Of a stretch of DNA of 60,080 nt, positions 51,047 to 59,899 are shown one piece after another. The notes beneath the pieces were generated by a model. That model searched no databases. It had not been told where the DNA came from and saw only the letters and a program-made list of their open reading frames with translations. How positions within the stretch are numbered: position 1 is the first letter of the stretch; the number at the start of each line of letters is the position of its first letter. The DNA is taken from positions 1-60,080 of the forward strand of contig JAYSQZ010000059.1 in NCBI GenBank assembly GCA_043721315.1. Direction: 5' to 3'. This stretch comes from Elstera sp043721315 (GTDB taxonomy: Bacteria; Pseudomonadota; Alphaproteobacteria; Elsterales; Elsteraceae). The position numbers and the translations under genes were made by a program.

Positions 51047-51297
51047 TTTCCCCTCCCCTGTTTATCAGCCTGTCGGCAGGCTCGGTCCATTGCGTGATAA
51101 TTATTATGCTGCAAGTGCTAACAGGTGTATCTTCATAGGATTGTCTGGCATCTTTCTGAAAGCCTTTGAAGTTAAAGGGAAAGGAGTAAAATTAAAAAAA
51201 ATATAAACTTTCCCTTGCCCTTGTTCGCATTTGCAGCGATTTTTAATACAGATCCCTACTTTCGTCAGGTCGTTTTATTCAGAAGTGGACCATAACG

Positions 51298-51618
51298 ATG
51301 AACGCTGAAATCATTCAGGTCGATTTTCGACTAAAGCGTGTCGTTTCTAATGATAATATCGACCCGGCCCGTCATCGCCGAGTTAATCTCTCTGCTACAA
51401 TTGCCCGTCTCAGGGCTTCTGCGGCGGCCTCCGCCGCCTCTACTCAGGCGATGCGACAAGGTGCGGCACGGCTGAGAGAAGCATCGGCCCGCATGGAGGA
51501 AGAGACCCGCAATCTAGCGGCAAGCCTTAATAATCTTTCCAGCAGCCTGAGCGCCCTACCCGTATCGCAGATTTTCAACCAACTTCGGGCGATCAGAGAA
51601 CTCTCTGCTGAAGGGTAA
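51298..51618 (+). CDS. hypothetical coiled-coil protein
   Basis: The 106-residue protein has no known family. The N-terminus is basic (NAEIIQVDFRLKRVVSND), and from residue 30 on it is helical with Ala/Arg heptads (ATIARLRASAAASAASTQAMRQGAARLREASARMEEETRNL, then LNNLSSSLSALPVSQI). A coiled coil is likely. The ATG lies in the first positions after an AT-rich stretch; promoter not identified. A strong terminator follows at 51653-51690. The gene stands between Fe-ADH and alaS. Confidence 0.6.
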   Translation: MNAEIIQVDFRLKRVVSNDNIDPARHRRVNLSATIARLRASAAASAASTQAMRQGAARLREASARMEEETRNLAASLNNLSSSLSALPVSQIFNQLRAIRELSAEG

Positions 51619-51652
51619 ATTTGCGGCACTTGCGAGATAAACTTCTGGATAG

Positions 51653-51690
51653 GAAGGGGAGGATTCCTAAATCCTCCCCTTCTTTTTTTT
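51653..51690 (+). terminator. rho-independent terminator
   Basis: Twelve-pair perfect stem GAAGGGGAGGAT (51653-51664) / ATCCTCCCCTTC (51671-51682), six-base loop, then eight T (51683-51690). It ends the hypothetical coiled-coil gene. The alaS stop lies nine bases to the right on the other strand. Confidence 0.93.
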
Positions 51691-51698
51691 GAAGCGAC

Positions 51699-54347
51699 TT
51701 AAAGGGCCACCGATGTCATCAAATGATGCCGCACCGCAGCAAAAGCTGCTTCAATCAAGGCCGCATCGGCCCCACCGGCCTGCGCCATATCAGGGCGACC
51801 GCCCCCGCCCTTACCGCCCAGCGCTTCCGCCCCGACCCGAACAAGATCAACCGCGCTCAGACGCTTTGAGAGGGCTTCAGTCACACCGATCACCAGCGAA
51901 ACTTTCCCCTCGTCCGCCGCCGCAACCACAACAACACCATCGGTCATATCCTGCTTCAACTGATCGACCATGCCCTTCAACTCGCGCGCCGGAACGCCAT
52001 CGGCCCGGCGCGCGATGAACGACACACCGGCGACGGTTTCAGCCGCCGAGGCCCCCGCCGAGCCGCCCGACGCGAGCGCCTTGCGCGCCTCTAGCAACTC
52101 ACGCTCCAACCGCCGCCGCTCTTCAACGAGAGCGAGGACGCGGGCCGGAAGCTCGGTTGCCGTGGTTTTCAAGGTTCCCGCTGCCGCCGCCAGGGTTGCT
52201 TCCTGCTGGGCGAGATGATCCAACACCGCCTGCCCGGTAATCGCCTCGATCCGGCGCACGCCCGCCGCGACCGCGCTTTCACCAATGATCTTGAACGCGC
52301 CAATATCGCCGGTGCGGCGCACATGAATACCGCCGCACAACTCGACCGAAAAGCGCACACTATCGCCGCCCATCGTAACGACGCGGACTTCATCACCATA
52401 TTTCTCGCCGAACAGGGCCAGCGCCCCTTCGGCGACGGCATCATCGGGCGTCATCAGCAGCGTGTTGACGTCGGTATTCAGGCGAATGCGCGCATTCACC
52501 TCCCGCTCGACATCCCGCACTTCCTCCGCCGACAGCGGCTTGGGGTGGCTCACGTCAAAGCGCAACCGTTCGGCTGCCACCAGCGAGCCTTTTTGCGTGA
52601 CGTGATCGCCCAAACGGCGGCGCAAGGCTTCGTGCAGCAAATGGGTCGCGGAATGGTTAGCGCGCAGATGATCTCTCCGGCGCGCATCGACCGTTAAGGT
52701 TACGCCGTCGCCCACCGACAGGCTTCCCGCTTCAACCGTGCCAAGGTGGACCCACAGAGTGCCGACGCGCTTTTGCGTATCGCTCACGCGCATGTAGCCA
52801 CCCGCAAGGGTTTTAATCTCGCCCTGGTCGCCCTGCTGACCGCCCGATTCTGCATAAAACGGCGTTTGATTGACGATTACCGCCACGCTCGTGCCTTGGG
52901 CAGCGCTCTGGACCGGCACGCCATCGACAATAATCGCGAGCACCTGGGCTTCCGCCGCCTCGGTAGCATAGCCGAGAAAATCGGTCGCGCCGTGGTTATC
53001 GCGCAACTCGAACCACAGTTTATCCGTCGCCGCTTCCCCGGACCCCGACCAGGCCGCCCGCGCTTTGGCCCGCTGGGCCTGCATCGACGCTTCGAACCCA
53101 AGGGTATCAACCGTACGCCCCTGACCGCGCAGCACATCCTGCGTAAGATCAAGCGGGAAACCGAAAGTGTCGTAGAGCGTGAAAGCAACCTCCCCCGCCA
53201 GCGCTTGCCCTTCACCGAGACGATTGGTTTCGTCTTCGAGCAACTTTAGGCCACGCTCCAGCATGGCCTTAAAGCGAGTTTCTTCCAGTTTTAAGGTTTC
53301 GGTCATCAGCGTGCCGGCGCGGTTAAGTTCCGGGTAATGCTCGCCCATCTGCTTTTGCAGGGCCGGGACCAAGCGCCAGAGGTGCGGATCGCGGCAGCCA
53401 ATCATATGAGCATGACGCATGGCCCGGCGCATGATGCGGCGCAGCACGTACCCGCGCCCCTCGTTCGACGGCAACACCCCATCGGCCATCAGGAAGCAGG
53501 ACGCGCGCAAGTGATCGGCGATAACGCGGTGAGAAATTTTGTGCGCGCCATCGGGATCGGAGTTGGCGGCCTGGGCCGACGCTTCGATCAGCGCGCGCAT
53601 CAAATCAATGTCATAATTATCGTGCTTACCCTGGAGCACCGCCGTTAAGCGCTCCAACCCCATGCCCGTATCAATAGACGGGCGCGGCAGCGGCAGGCGC
53701 GTGCCGTCGGCCTGCTGCTCGAACTGCATGAACACCAGGTTCCAGATTTCGATAAAGCGGTCGCCATCTTGATCGGCGCTACCGGGCGGGCCACCCCAGA
53801 CCTTATCGCCATGATCGAAGAAAATCTCGGAGCACGGGCCACAGGGGCCGGTATCGCCTGCCGACCAAAAATTGTCGCTGGTCGCGATGCGGATAATACG
53901 ATCATCGCTAAGGCCCGCGATTTTCTTCCACAGGCCATGCGCTTCGTCGTCAGTATGATACACGGTAACGATCAGGCGCTTAGCGTCCAACCCTAGCTCG
54001 CGCGTGATCGTATTCCACGCCAGTTCAATCGCCCGTTCCTTGAAATAATCACCGAAGGAGAAATTACCGAGCATTTCAAAAAACGTATGGTGACGGGCGG
54101 TATAGCCAACATTCTCCAGGTCATTATGCTTCCCGCCCGCGCGCAAGCATTTTTGCGCGGTGGTGGCGCGCACGTAATCGCGCTTCTCTGTTCCGGTGAA
54201 CAGGTTTTTGAACTGCACCATCCCTGCGCTGGCAAACAGCAAAGTGGGATCGTTCCGGGGAACGAGCGGGCTTGACTCCACGACCGCATGGCCCTGGCTA
54301 CCAAAATAAGAGAGGAATTTAGCGCGAACGTCGTTAGTGCTTTGCAT
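51699..54347 (-). CDS. alaS: alanyl-tRNA synthetase
   Basis: This 882-residue class II synthetase attaches alanine to tRNA-Ala. The N-terminal aminoacylation domain starts with the classical VRAKFLSYFGSQGHAVVESSPLVPRNDPTLLFASAGMVQFKNLF block. The editing domain has HSATHLLHEALRR (zinc HxxxH) and CGGIHV. The C-terminal oligomerisation and C-Ala region ends GGGGRPDMAQAGG. Length and all landmarks are normal. It follows recA on the minus strand after a 157-base gap. Confidence 0.97.
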   Translation of the reverse strand: MQSTNDVRAKFLSYFGSQGHAVVESSPLVPRNDPTLLFASAGMVQFKNLFTGTEKRDYVRATTAQKCLRAGGKHNDLENVGYTARHHTFFEMLGNFSFGDYFKERAIELAWNTITRELGLDAKRLIVTVYHTDDEAHGLWKKIAGLSDDRIIRIATSDNFWSAGDTGPCGPCSEIFFDHGDKVWGGPPGSADQDGDRFIEIWNLVFMQFEQQADGTRLPLPRPSIDTGMGLERLTAVLQGKHDNYDIDLMRALIEASAQAANSDPDGAHKISHRVIADHLRASCFLMADGVLPSNEGRGYVLRRIMRRAMRHAHMIGCRDPHLWRLVPALQKQMGEHYPELNRAGTLMTETLKLEETRFKAMLERGLKLLEDETNRLGEGQALAGEVAFTLYDTFGFPLDLTQDVLRGQGRTVDTLGFEASMQAQRAKARAAWSGSGEAATDKLWFELRDNHGATDFLGYATEAAEAQVLAIIVDGVPVQSAAQGTSVAVIVNQTPFYAESGGQQGDQGEIKTLAGGYMRVSDTQKRVGTLWVHLGTVEAGSLSVGDGVTLTVDARRRDHLRANHSATHLLHEALRRRLGDHVTQKGSLVAAERLRFDVSHPKPLSAEEVRDVEREVNARIRLNTDVNTLLMTPDDAVAEGALALFGEKYGDEVRVVTMGGDSVRFSVELCGGIHVRRTGDIGAFKIIGESAVAAGVRRIEAITGQAVLDHLAQQEATLAAAAGTLKTTATELPARVLALVEERRRLERELLEARKALASGGSAGASAAETVAGVSFIARRADGVPARELKGMVDQLKQDMTDGVVVVAAADEGKVSLVIGVTEALSKRLSAVDLVRVGAEALGGKGGGGRPDMAQAGGADAALIEAAFAAVRHHLMTSVAL

Positions 54348-54504
54348 GGTCTTCCCGTTGACGGTGCGGTGTTCTTAAGACCGGCCCGTTCACTGACACG
54401 CAGGGCCTTGAGTTGTATGTAGCGCGCCCGTGATGGGCTTGTCCATGCCGCTGGCGGAAACGAAGCGATCAAACAGATCGGCCTCATTTCTGCCAGCCTT
54501 TAGG

Positions 54505-55569
54505 TCACTCCGGCGTTGCTTCCGGTGCGCCCATCATGGCATCGGCCACGCCCTTGGCATTGGCGCGAATGGCTTTTTCCACCACGTCGGCAATCGCCGG
54601 GTTTTCGCGCATGAAGACCTTCGCGTTCTCGCGCCCTTGGCCAACGCGCTGCCCTTCATGGGAAAACCAGGCCCCGGATTTCTCGACAATCCCGGCCTTC
54701 ACCCCCAGGTCGATCAACTCGCCAACCTTCGAGATGCCTTCGCCGTACATAATATCGAACTCAACCACGCGGAACGGCGGCGCCATCTTATTCTTCACCA
54801 CTTTCACGCGGGTCTGATTGCCCACGGCGGTTTCGCGGTCTTTGATTGAACCGATGCGGCGAATATCGAGGCGAATCGAGGCGTAGAATTTCAGCGCATT
54901 GCCGCCCGTCGTGGTTTCGGGGCTACCGAACATCACGCCGATCTTCTGACGAATCTGATTGATGAAAACCACCATACAGCGCGATTTGGAAATGGTGCCG
55001 GTCAGCTTTCTCAGCGCTTGGCTCATCAGCCGCGCCTGCAAGCCGACGTGCGAATCCCCCATCTCGCCTTCAAGCTCGGCGCGCGGCACCAGGGCCGCGA
55101 CGCTATCTATAACCAGCACGTCAATCGCCCCAGAGCGGACGAGCGTATCGGCGATTTCCAGCGCCTGCTCCCCCGCATCGGGTTGAGAAATCAGCAATTC
55201 ATCAATATTTACCCCCAGCTTGCGCGCATAGCTTGGGTCGAGCGCGTGTTCGGCATCAATGAAGGCACAAGTGCCGCCCGCCTTTTGCGCTTCGGCGATC
55301 ACGTGCAGCGCCAGCGTGGTTTTGCCAGAGCTTTCCGGCCCGTAAATCTCGACGATACGGCCTCTCGGCAATCCGCCGATCCCAAGGGCAATATCCAGCC
55401 CTAGAGAGCCGGTCGAGATCACTTCGGTCTCAACCGAAGCGTCGCGCTGACCTAATTTCATAATCGAGCCTTTGCCAAAGGCGCGTTCGATTTGCCCGAG
55501 GGCGGCTTCTAAAGCCTTGTTCTTATCCATGCTATCTTTATCGATAAGGCGCAGTTGCGCGACGGTCAT
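54505..55569 (-). CDS. recA: recombinase A
   Basis: RecA is the strand-exchange ATPase and SOS co-protease. The protein has 354 residues. Walker A GPESSGKT is at 77-84, Walker B VLVIDSV, and loop L2 is near FGSPETTTGGNALKFYASIRLD. The start ATG at 55569 is preceded by GGGAGG; the MTVAQLRLIDKDSMDKNKALEAA opening matches alphaproteobacterial RecA. A LexA box and promoter lie about 90-135 bases upstream, so SOS induction is expected. Confidence 0.98.
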   Translation of the reverse strand: MTVAQLRLIDKDSMDKNKALEAALGQIERAFGKGSIMKLGQRDASVETEVISTGSLGLDIALGIGGLPRGRIVEIYGPESSGKTTLALHVIAEAQKAGGTCAFIDAEHALDPSYARKLGVNIDELLISQPDAGEQALEIADTLVRSGAIDVLVIDSVAALVPRAELEGEMGDSHVGLQARLMSQALRKLTGTISKSRCMVVFINQIRQKIGVMFGSPETTTGGNALKFYASIRLDIRRIGSIKDRETAVGNQTRVKVVKNKMAPPFRVVEFDIMYGEGISKVGELIDLGVKAGIVEKSGAWFSHEGQRVGQGRENAKVFMRENPAIADVVEKAIRANAKGVADAMMGAPEATPE

Positions 55570-55659
55570 GATGAGTGCCTCCCGGTTATTTCACAGCCAT
55601 CGCAGCGATGCAACGCGGGCCAAACCAAGGCGGGTATGCCAGGGAATGCCCTAGGCCAG

Positions 55660-55703
55660 ACCATAACAAGAACAAAGCCATTTCTCAAGAACATTGTTAG
55701 AAC
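55660..55703 (-). promoter_or_regulatory. recA promoter with SOS (LexA) box
   Basis: On the minus strand, GTTC-N7-GTTC (55703-55689) is the alphaproteobacterial LexA box. It abuts a -35-like TTGAGA (55688-55683), and TATGGT (55665-55660) is 17 bases away as -10. The box lies just downstream of the kinase stop codon, and recA starts about 90 bases after the -10. Confidence 0.85.
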
Positions 55704-55708
55704 ATTTT

Positions 55709-57268
55709 TTAGAGATTTAATGGTATCTGCTCAGCAACTTTTGCCGCCAACTGTTTAAGGCTGAAAGGTTTTTGCAGAAAAACGATCGCGCCAAGCGCAT
55801 TAAGCTGATCGCGCAAATCATCATCGGCATGGCCTGAAACGCACATGACCGGCAGGTTCGGGAAAGTTTGCCAAATCTCCCGCACCATCGTTGGCCCATC
55901 CATACCGGGCATCACAACATCGGTGATAAGCAGGTCCGGGCGAGCAAGACCGCCGCGAATAAGATCGAGCGCCGCTTCTGCCGAGCGCGCCTCGGTTACG
56001 TGGTAGCCTTTGCTACGAAGAGTGCGCGCGGCAAAAGCGCGCACTGGGTCTTCATCTTCCACAATCAAAATCGCCCCCCGTCCGCCCGAGCCGGTTTCAG
56101 GCGGCGGAACATCGGCGGGCAAGCCGTCGCGACGCTCTGGGAGAGGGGGGGTGTCTTCGACCGGGGCCATCTGCGGCAGATAAATGGTGAAGGTGGTACC
56201 AGTACCCAGTGTGCTATCGACCTTCACGAACCCACCCGTCTGGCGAACGATACCATAGACGGTCGAAAGCCCCAGGCCAGTGCCTGAGCCAACCGGCTTG
56301 GTGGTGAAAAACGGCTCGAAAATGCGCGCCTGCACGTCTGGTGACATGCCGGAGCCGGTGTCGCTCACGGAAATAGCCACATAATTGCCAGGAGCCATAG
56401 TTTCATGACCCATGCGTCGGGCAAACTTCGCGGTTTCTACTTGGGTTGCCACGGTTAAACGGCCCCCGTTCGGCATAGCGTCCCGCGCATTAACCGCAAG
56501 ATTGATGATGACCTGCTCCAACTGCCCCGGATCGACGCGCACCATTCCCAAATTGCGGCCATGATGCAGGTCAAGCTCGATACCCTGCCCGATCAAGCGG
56601 CGCAGTAGATGCGAGAGTTCAGCCAAAATATCGGAAATATCAAGTTGTAATACCTCCAGTTTTTGTTGGCGCGAAAAGGCTAAAAGCTGTCGTACCAGCG
56701 CCGCCGCGCGGTTGCCGTTCTGCTTAATCTGCATAATATCGGCAAAAGACGCATCCCCTGCCCGATGCCGCTGTAATAAGAGATCGCAGTAACCGATCAT
56801 TGCCGTGAGCAGATTATTGAAATCATGGGCAATACCGCCGGCAAGCTGGCCCACGGCCTGCATTTTCTGCGATTGGACAATGCGGCTCTCCAACTCTTTT
56901 TGATCGGAAATATCCACCGCTTGCAGCAGCCAACCGCTCGGTCCAGCCTCTGCCGACCAACGCTCGAAATAAAACCGCGCGGCGCAGCGCGTCTCCCGCC
57001 CCGGCTCGGCAATCAGGTCCACCTCCACGGGCGCAGGCACGGTCTGCCCCCCAGAAAGCGCCTGGGCAACCGCCTCCTGCCCTTCCGAGATGAACGAAAA
57101 TAGGGGCCTGCCTAGCGGATCCGTTACGCCCAACAGCCGCCGAAACGCGGGATTAGCGCTGCGAATAATACCCTCGACAACAAACACCGTCGGCAGGGGT
57201 AACGGCGGCAGCGTAACCACCTGCTGAGGCAGAACTGCCGCGCGCGTTTTCCACCAAGATAGACCCAT
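55709..57268 (-). CDS. cckA: CckA-like hybrid histidine kinase without membrane helices
   Basis: The 519-residue protein has a PAS domain (about 20-130; FVVEGIIRSANPAFRRLLGVTDPL), a histidine-kinase dimerisation region (QKMQAVGQLAGGIAHDFNNLLTAMIGY, His phosphorylation site), a GHKL ATPase domain (NLAVNARDAMPNGG, DTGSGM, FFTTKPVGSGTGLGL) and a receiver with Asp in LLITDVVMPGMDG. The GGIAHDFNNLL box matches CckA. No transmembrane segment is seen at the N-terminus, unlike Caulobacter CckA. It sits downstream of flhB in the same direction. Confidence 0.82.
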   Translation of the reverse strand: MGLSWWKTRAAVLPQQVVTLPPLPLPTVFVVEGIIRSANPAFRRLLGVTDPLGRPLFSFISEGQEAVAQALSGGQTVPAPVEVDLIAEPGRETRCAARFYFERWSAEAGPSGWLLQAVDISDQKELESRIVQSQKMQAVGQLAGGIAHDFNNLLTAMIGYCDLLLQRHRAGDASFADIMQIKQNGNRAAALVRQLLAFSRQQKLEVLQLDISDILAELSHLLRRLIGQGIELDLHHGRNLGMVRVDPGQLEQVIINLAVNARDAMPNGGRLTVATQVETAKFARRMGHETMAPGNYVAISVSDTGSGMSPDVQARIFEPFFTTKPVGSGTGLGLSTVYGIVRQTGGFVKVDSTLGTGTTFTIYLPQMAPVEDTPPLPERRDGLPADVPPPETGSGGRGAILIVEDEDPVRAFAARTLRSKGYHVTEARSAEAALDLIRGGLARPDLLITDVVMPGMDGPTMVREIWQTFPNLPVMCVSGHADDDLRDQLNALGAIVFLQKPFSLKQLAAKVAEQIPLNL

Positions 57269-57282
57269 CAGGCTTCCCCCCT

Positions 57283-58464
57283 CTAGCGAGTAGGCGGCGG
57301 CGGATTAGGCCCCGGACCAGAAAGCCCCCCAGTGGAAGGATCTACCGTACCACCGAGGCTGGTGGCGGCGGTAATTCCGGCAGTAAGCGGCTTAGATGGC
57401 CCGCCGCCGCGCTGGTTTCGGCGCATGACGAAGGAAATCAACTCAGCGACCGCCTTAAAGGTTTCCGGCGGAATTTCCTTATCGAGTTCAACCAACGCAT
57501 AGAGCGTGCGGGCTAACGGTGGGTTTTCGACAATCGGCACGCTATTTTCGTTGGCGACCGCGCGAATGCGTAAGGCAACAGCATCGACGCCCTTGGCGAT
57601 CACTTTCGGCGCAGGCATCGTATCGTCGTACTTCAACGCAACCGCGTAATGGGTTGGGTTGGTTATGACAACGGTCGCTTCAGGCACCTGGGCCATCATG
57701 CGCTGTTTGGCTTTTTCCATCCTGATCTGCCGCAGCTTGGCTTTAACGTGCGGGTCGCCTTCTTGGTTTTTGAACTCTTCCTTCAAATCATGCTTCGACA
57801 TTCGCATCTGCTTCATAAAAGCAAAGCGCTGATACAGATAATCCAACCCCGCCACGACGGCGACAATAGCAACAACCAAAAAAACAACACTCAGGGCAAG
57901 TTTGTTAATTTCGCCTAATGTATCGCCAACATCTGTAACAACAAAACGATCAATACTCTGCATTTCTGGCCACAGCAAAAATATCGTTGCCGCGCCAATA
58001 ACAATCATCTTCGTAACGCCCTTGATGAACTCAACGAGATTTCGCATCGAAAATAACCGGCCAAAACCCTTGATTAAGCCAATTTTTTCAAGCTTTGGGG
58101 TAATAGACTCGGTTGAAACCAGCAAACCAAATTGTAAGTAAAAAGCTCCGAACGCAGCAACCATGAGAATAATAAGTGGGAATATTAGGCTAATCGCAAT
58201 CGCAATCACTAGCTCACCAATCAAAACAGTAAAATTTGTATCATCAATCCGAATATCCCAAGAACGCTCCAAAAATGCACGGGCAATATTCGCAATCTTA
58301 CCGCTCATCATGGCGCCGAAGGCGGTTAAAACAAGCGCAGAAGCCCCAAGCATGGCAAAATTAACCACGTCGCGAGACTGGATAACATTGCCTTTCTCGC
58401 GCGCATCTGCCAGCTTTTTGGCAGATGGCTCTTCTGTTTTAGAGGCATCATCTTCTTCACTCAT
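57283..58464 (-). CDS. flhB: flagellar type III export protein FlhB
   Basis: FlhB switches export substrate specificity. The 393-residue protein has four membrane helices in the first 200 residues, and a cytoplasmic domain with the self-cleavage site NPTH at 269-272, the same position as in enterobacterial FlhB. The C-terminus has a long Gly/Pro-rich tail (LSGPGPNPPPP). Start ATG at 58464 overlaps the fliR stop by four bases. Confidence 0.96.
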   Translation of the reverse strand: MSEEDDASKTEEPSAKKLADAREKGNVIQSRDVVNFAMLGASALVLTAFGAMMSGKIANIARAFLERSWDIRIDDTNFTVLIGELVIAIAISLIFPLIILMVAAFGAFYLQFGLLVSTESITPKLEKIGLIKGFGRLFSMRNLVEFIKGVTKMIVIGAATIFLLWPEMQSIDRFVVTDVGDTLGEINKLALSVVFLVVAIVAVVAGLDYLYQRFAFMKQMRMSKHDLKEEFKNQEGDPHVKAKLRQIRMEKAKQRMMAQVPEATVVITNPTHYAVALKYDDTMPAPKVIAKGVDAVALRIRAVANENSVPIVENPPLARTLYALVELDKEIPPETFKAVAELISFVMRRNQRGGGPSKPLTAGITAATSLGGTVDPSTGGLSGPGPNPPPPTR

Positions 58465-59237
58465 GGCACCCCCAACGTCAGCATCCTCTGAAGGGCAACC
58501 CCGACGGTATCAACAAACAAATACATAATGGAGGTTAGTGTAATGATGAGCAAAATAAACCCAAAGATAATTTGAATTGGTTGCGCGAGAAAGAAAACCT
58601 GCAACTGCGGCATTAGGCGCGATAACAAACCGAGCGCCACGTTAATCATCATCATGACGACGAAAAACGGCCCGGTCATCTGAATGCCAATCCGAAACGC
58701 CTGGCTAACCACCCGCACGATAGATTCGGAGGCATCGCCCACAGAAATGCCCTCCCCCGGTCTGAACAACCCATAACTATCGACAATGCCGCGCAGCATC
58801 AAATGGTGCATATCGGTCTGCATCATGATGACCAGCGCGATCAACCCTAGAAAGGTTGCAACGGCGGAGGTTTGTTCCGAAATCATTGGGTTGAAGATGG
58901 TCGCGCTCGATAAGCCGATTTGAAACACAATGGCCGTGCCGGCGACTTCTAGCGCGGTAAACAAAATTCGCACCAGCAGCGCAAGAAACACCCCAATCAA
59001 AATCTCACCGACGACCAAAATCACCAAAGCGCCCATCGTGGGCGGCAGGGGCGGTAAGGAAGGGGCGAGAAAGGGGGTGATCGTGATCGTGACCGCAAGG
59101 GCGAACAGCACCCGCGCCCGTGCCGGAATAATCTGCTCGCCAAACAGCGGCAGCACCATTAGGGCCGAACCAATGCGGGCAAACACGAGCGCTAGGGCGA
59201 ACAATTCGCCGATAAGGAGATTTTCAAACAGCCGCAT
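58461..59237 (-). CDS. fliR: flagellar export protein FliR
   Basis: The 258-residue inner-membrane component of the flagellar export gate has six hydrophobic segments. Recognisable stretches are FARIGSALMVLPLFGEQIIPARARVLFALAVT at the N-terminus and PFFVVMMMINVALGLLSRLMPQLQVFFLAQPIQIIFGFILLI near the C-terminus, both FliR signatures. It lies between fliQ and flhB, the usual order. Confidence 0.96.
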   Translation of the reverse strand: MRLFENLLIGELFALALVFARIGSALMVLPLFGEQIIPARARVLFALAVTITITPFLAPSLPPLPPTMGALVILVVGEILIGVFLALLVRILFTALEVAGTAIVFQIGLSSATIFNPMISEQTSAVATFLGLIALVIMMQTDMHHLMLRGIVDSYGLFRPGEGISVGDASESIVRVVSQAFRIGIQMTGPFFVVMMMINVALGLLSRLMPQLQVFFLAQPIQIIFGFILLIITLTSIMYLFVDTVGVALQRMLTLGVP

Positions 59238-59245
59238 CTCAGCGT

Positions 59246-59512
59246 TCAGCCGAGCGAAATGATGCGGTCAACCAAGCGTTCCATGAAGCTCTGCATCGTT
59301 GCCAGCATGAACGGGAACAGCAGCAGCATCGAGATGAAGACCACCACAATCTTCGGAACGAAGGTCAGCGTCATTTCCTGAATCTGGGTCAGGGCCTGGA
59401 ACAGCGAAATAATAAGACCGACCACCAACGAGATGATCAAGATCGGCCCCGACACCTGAAGCAGAACCAGCACGGCTTCCCGCGCGACTTCGAGAGTATT
59501 GGCCTCATTCAT
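59246..59512 (-). CDS. fliQ: flagellar export protein FliQ
   Basis: The 88-residue protein has two transmembrane helices (VLVLLQVSGPILIISLVVGLIISLFQALTQIQEMTLTFVPKIVVVFISMLLLFPFMLATM) that form a hairpin in the export gate. The TQIQEMTLTFVPK core is diagnostic. It follows fliE and precedes fliR. Confidence 0.96.
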   Translation of the reverse strand: MNEANTLEVAREAVLVLLQVSGPILIISLVVGLIISLFQALTQIQEMTLTFVPKIVVVFISMLLLFPFMLATMQSFMERLVDRIISLG

Positions 59513-59561
59513 CGGGCGGCGACCTTACTGACCAAAACGCCCCTAAAACGCCAAACAAGCG

Positions 59562-59873
59562 TTAAATGGGCATCCGCATGATTTCGTTGTATGCCTGTAC
59601 CACACGGTCGCGGATGGCGACAACCGTTTGCAGCGTAACTTCGGCATTAGCAACCGCCGTGACAACTTCGGTAATATCTGGGGATTGCCCGGCAGCGGCC
59701 TTCGCCGTTTGGCCTTCCGCCTTATACATTGTATCAACTGCCGAGCGACCGGCCTTCTCGACGAGTTCGGAGAAGTTCGGCCCCATCGGGCGGGCGCTGC
59801 TATCCAGGCTGGGCAGAGCGCGCACGGTGCTGCCATAAGCAGCGGCGGCGGAGGCGGGATTGGTCGTTGTCAT
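59562..59873 (-). CDS. fliE: flagellar hook-basal body protein FliE
   Basis: The 103-residue protein links the MS ring and the rod. The C-terminal half contains the FliE core: ITEVVTAVANAEVTLQTVVAIRDRVVQAYNEIMRMPI. The N-terminal half is Ala/Ser-rich and variable. It lies between flgC and fliQ; the gap to fliQ is 49 bases and to flgC 26 bases. Confidence 0.94.
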   Translation of the reverse strand: MTTTNPASAAAAYGSTVRALPSLDSSARPMGPNFSELVEKAGRSAVDTMYKAEGQTAKAAAGQSPDITEVVTAVANAEVTLQTVVAIRDRVVQAYNEIMRMPI

Positions 59874-59899
59874 AGCATATTCCTCTCAGAGGCAAAAAT

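Noticed and set aside
54466..54480. Terminator after recA (CGATC/GATCG)
   Set aside because: Only five pairs and no T-run; too weak to call.
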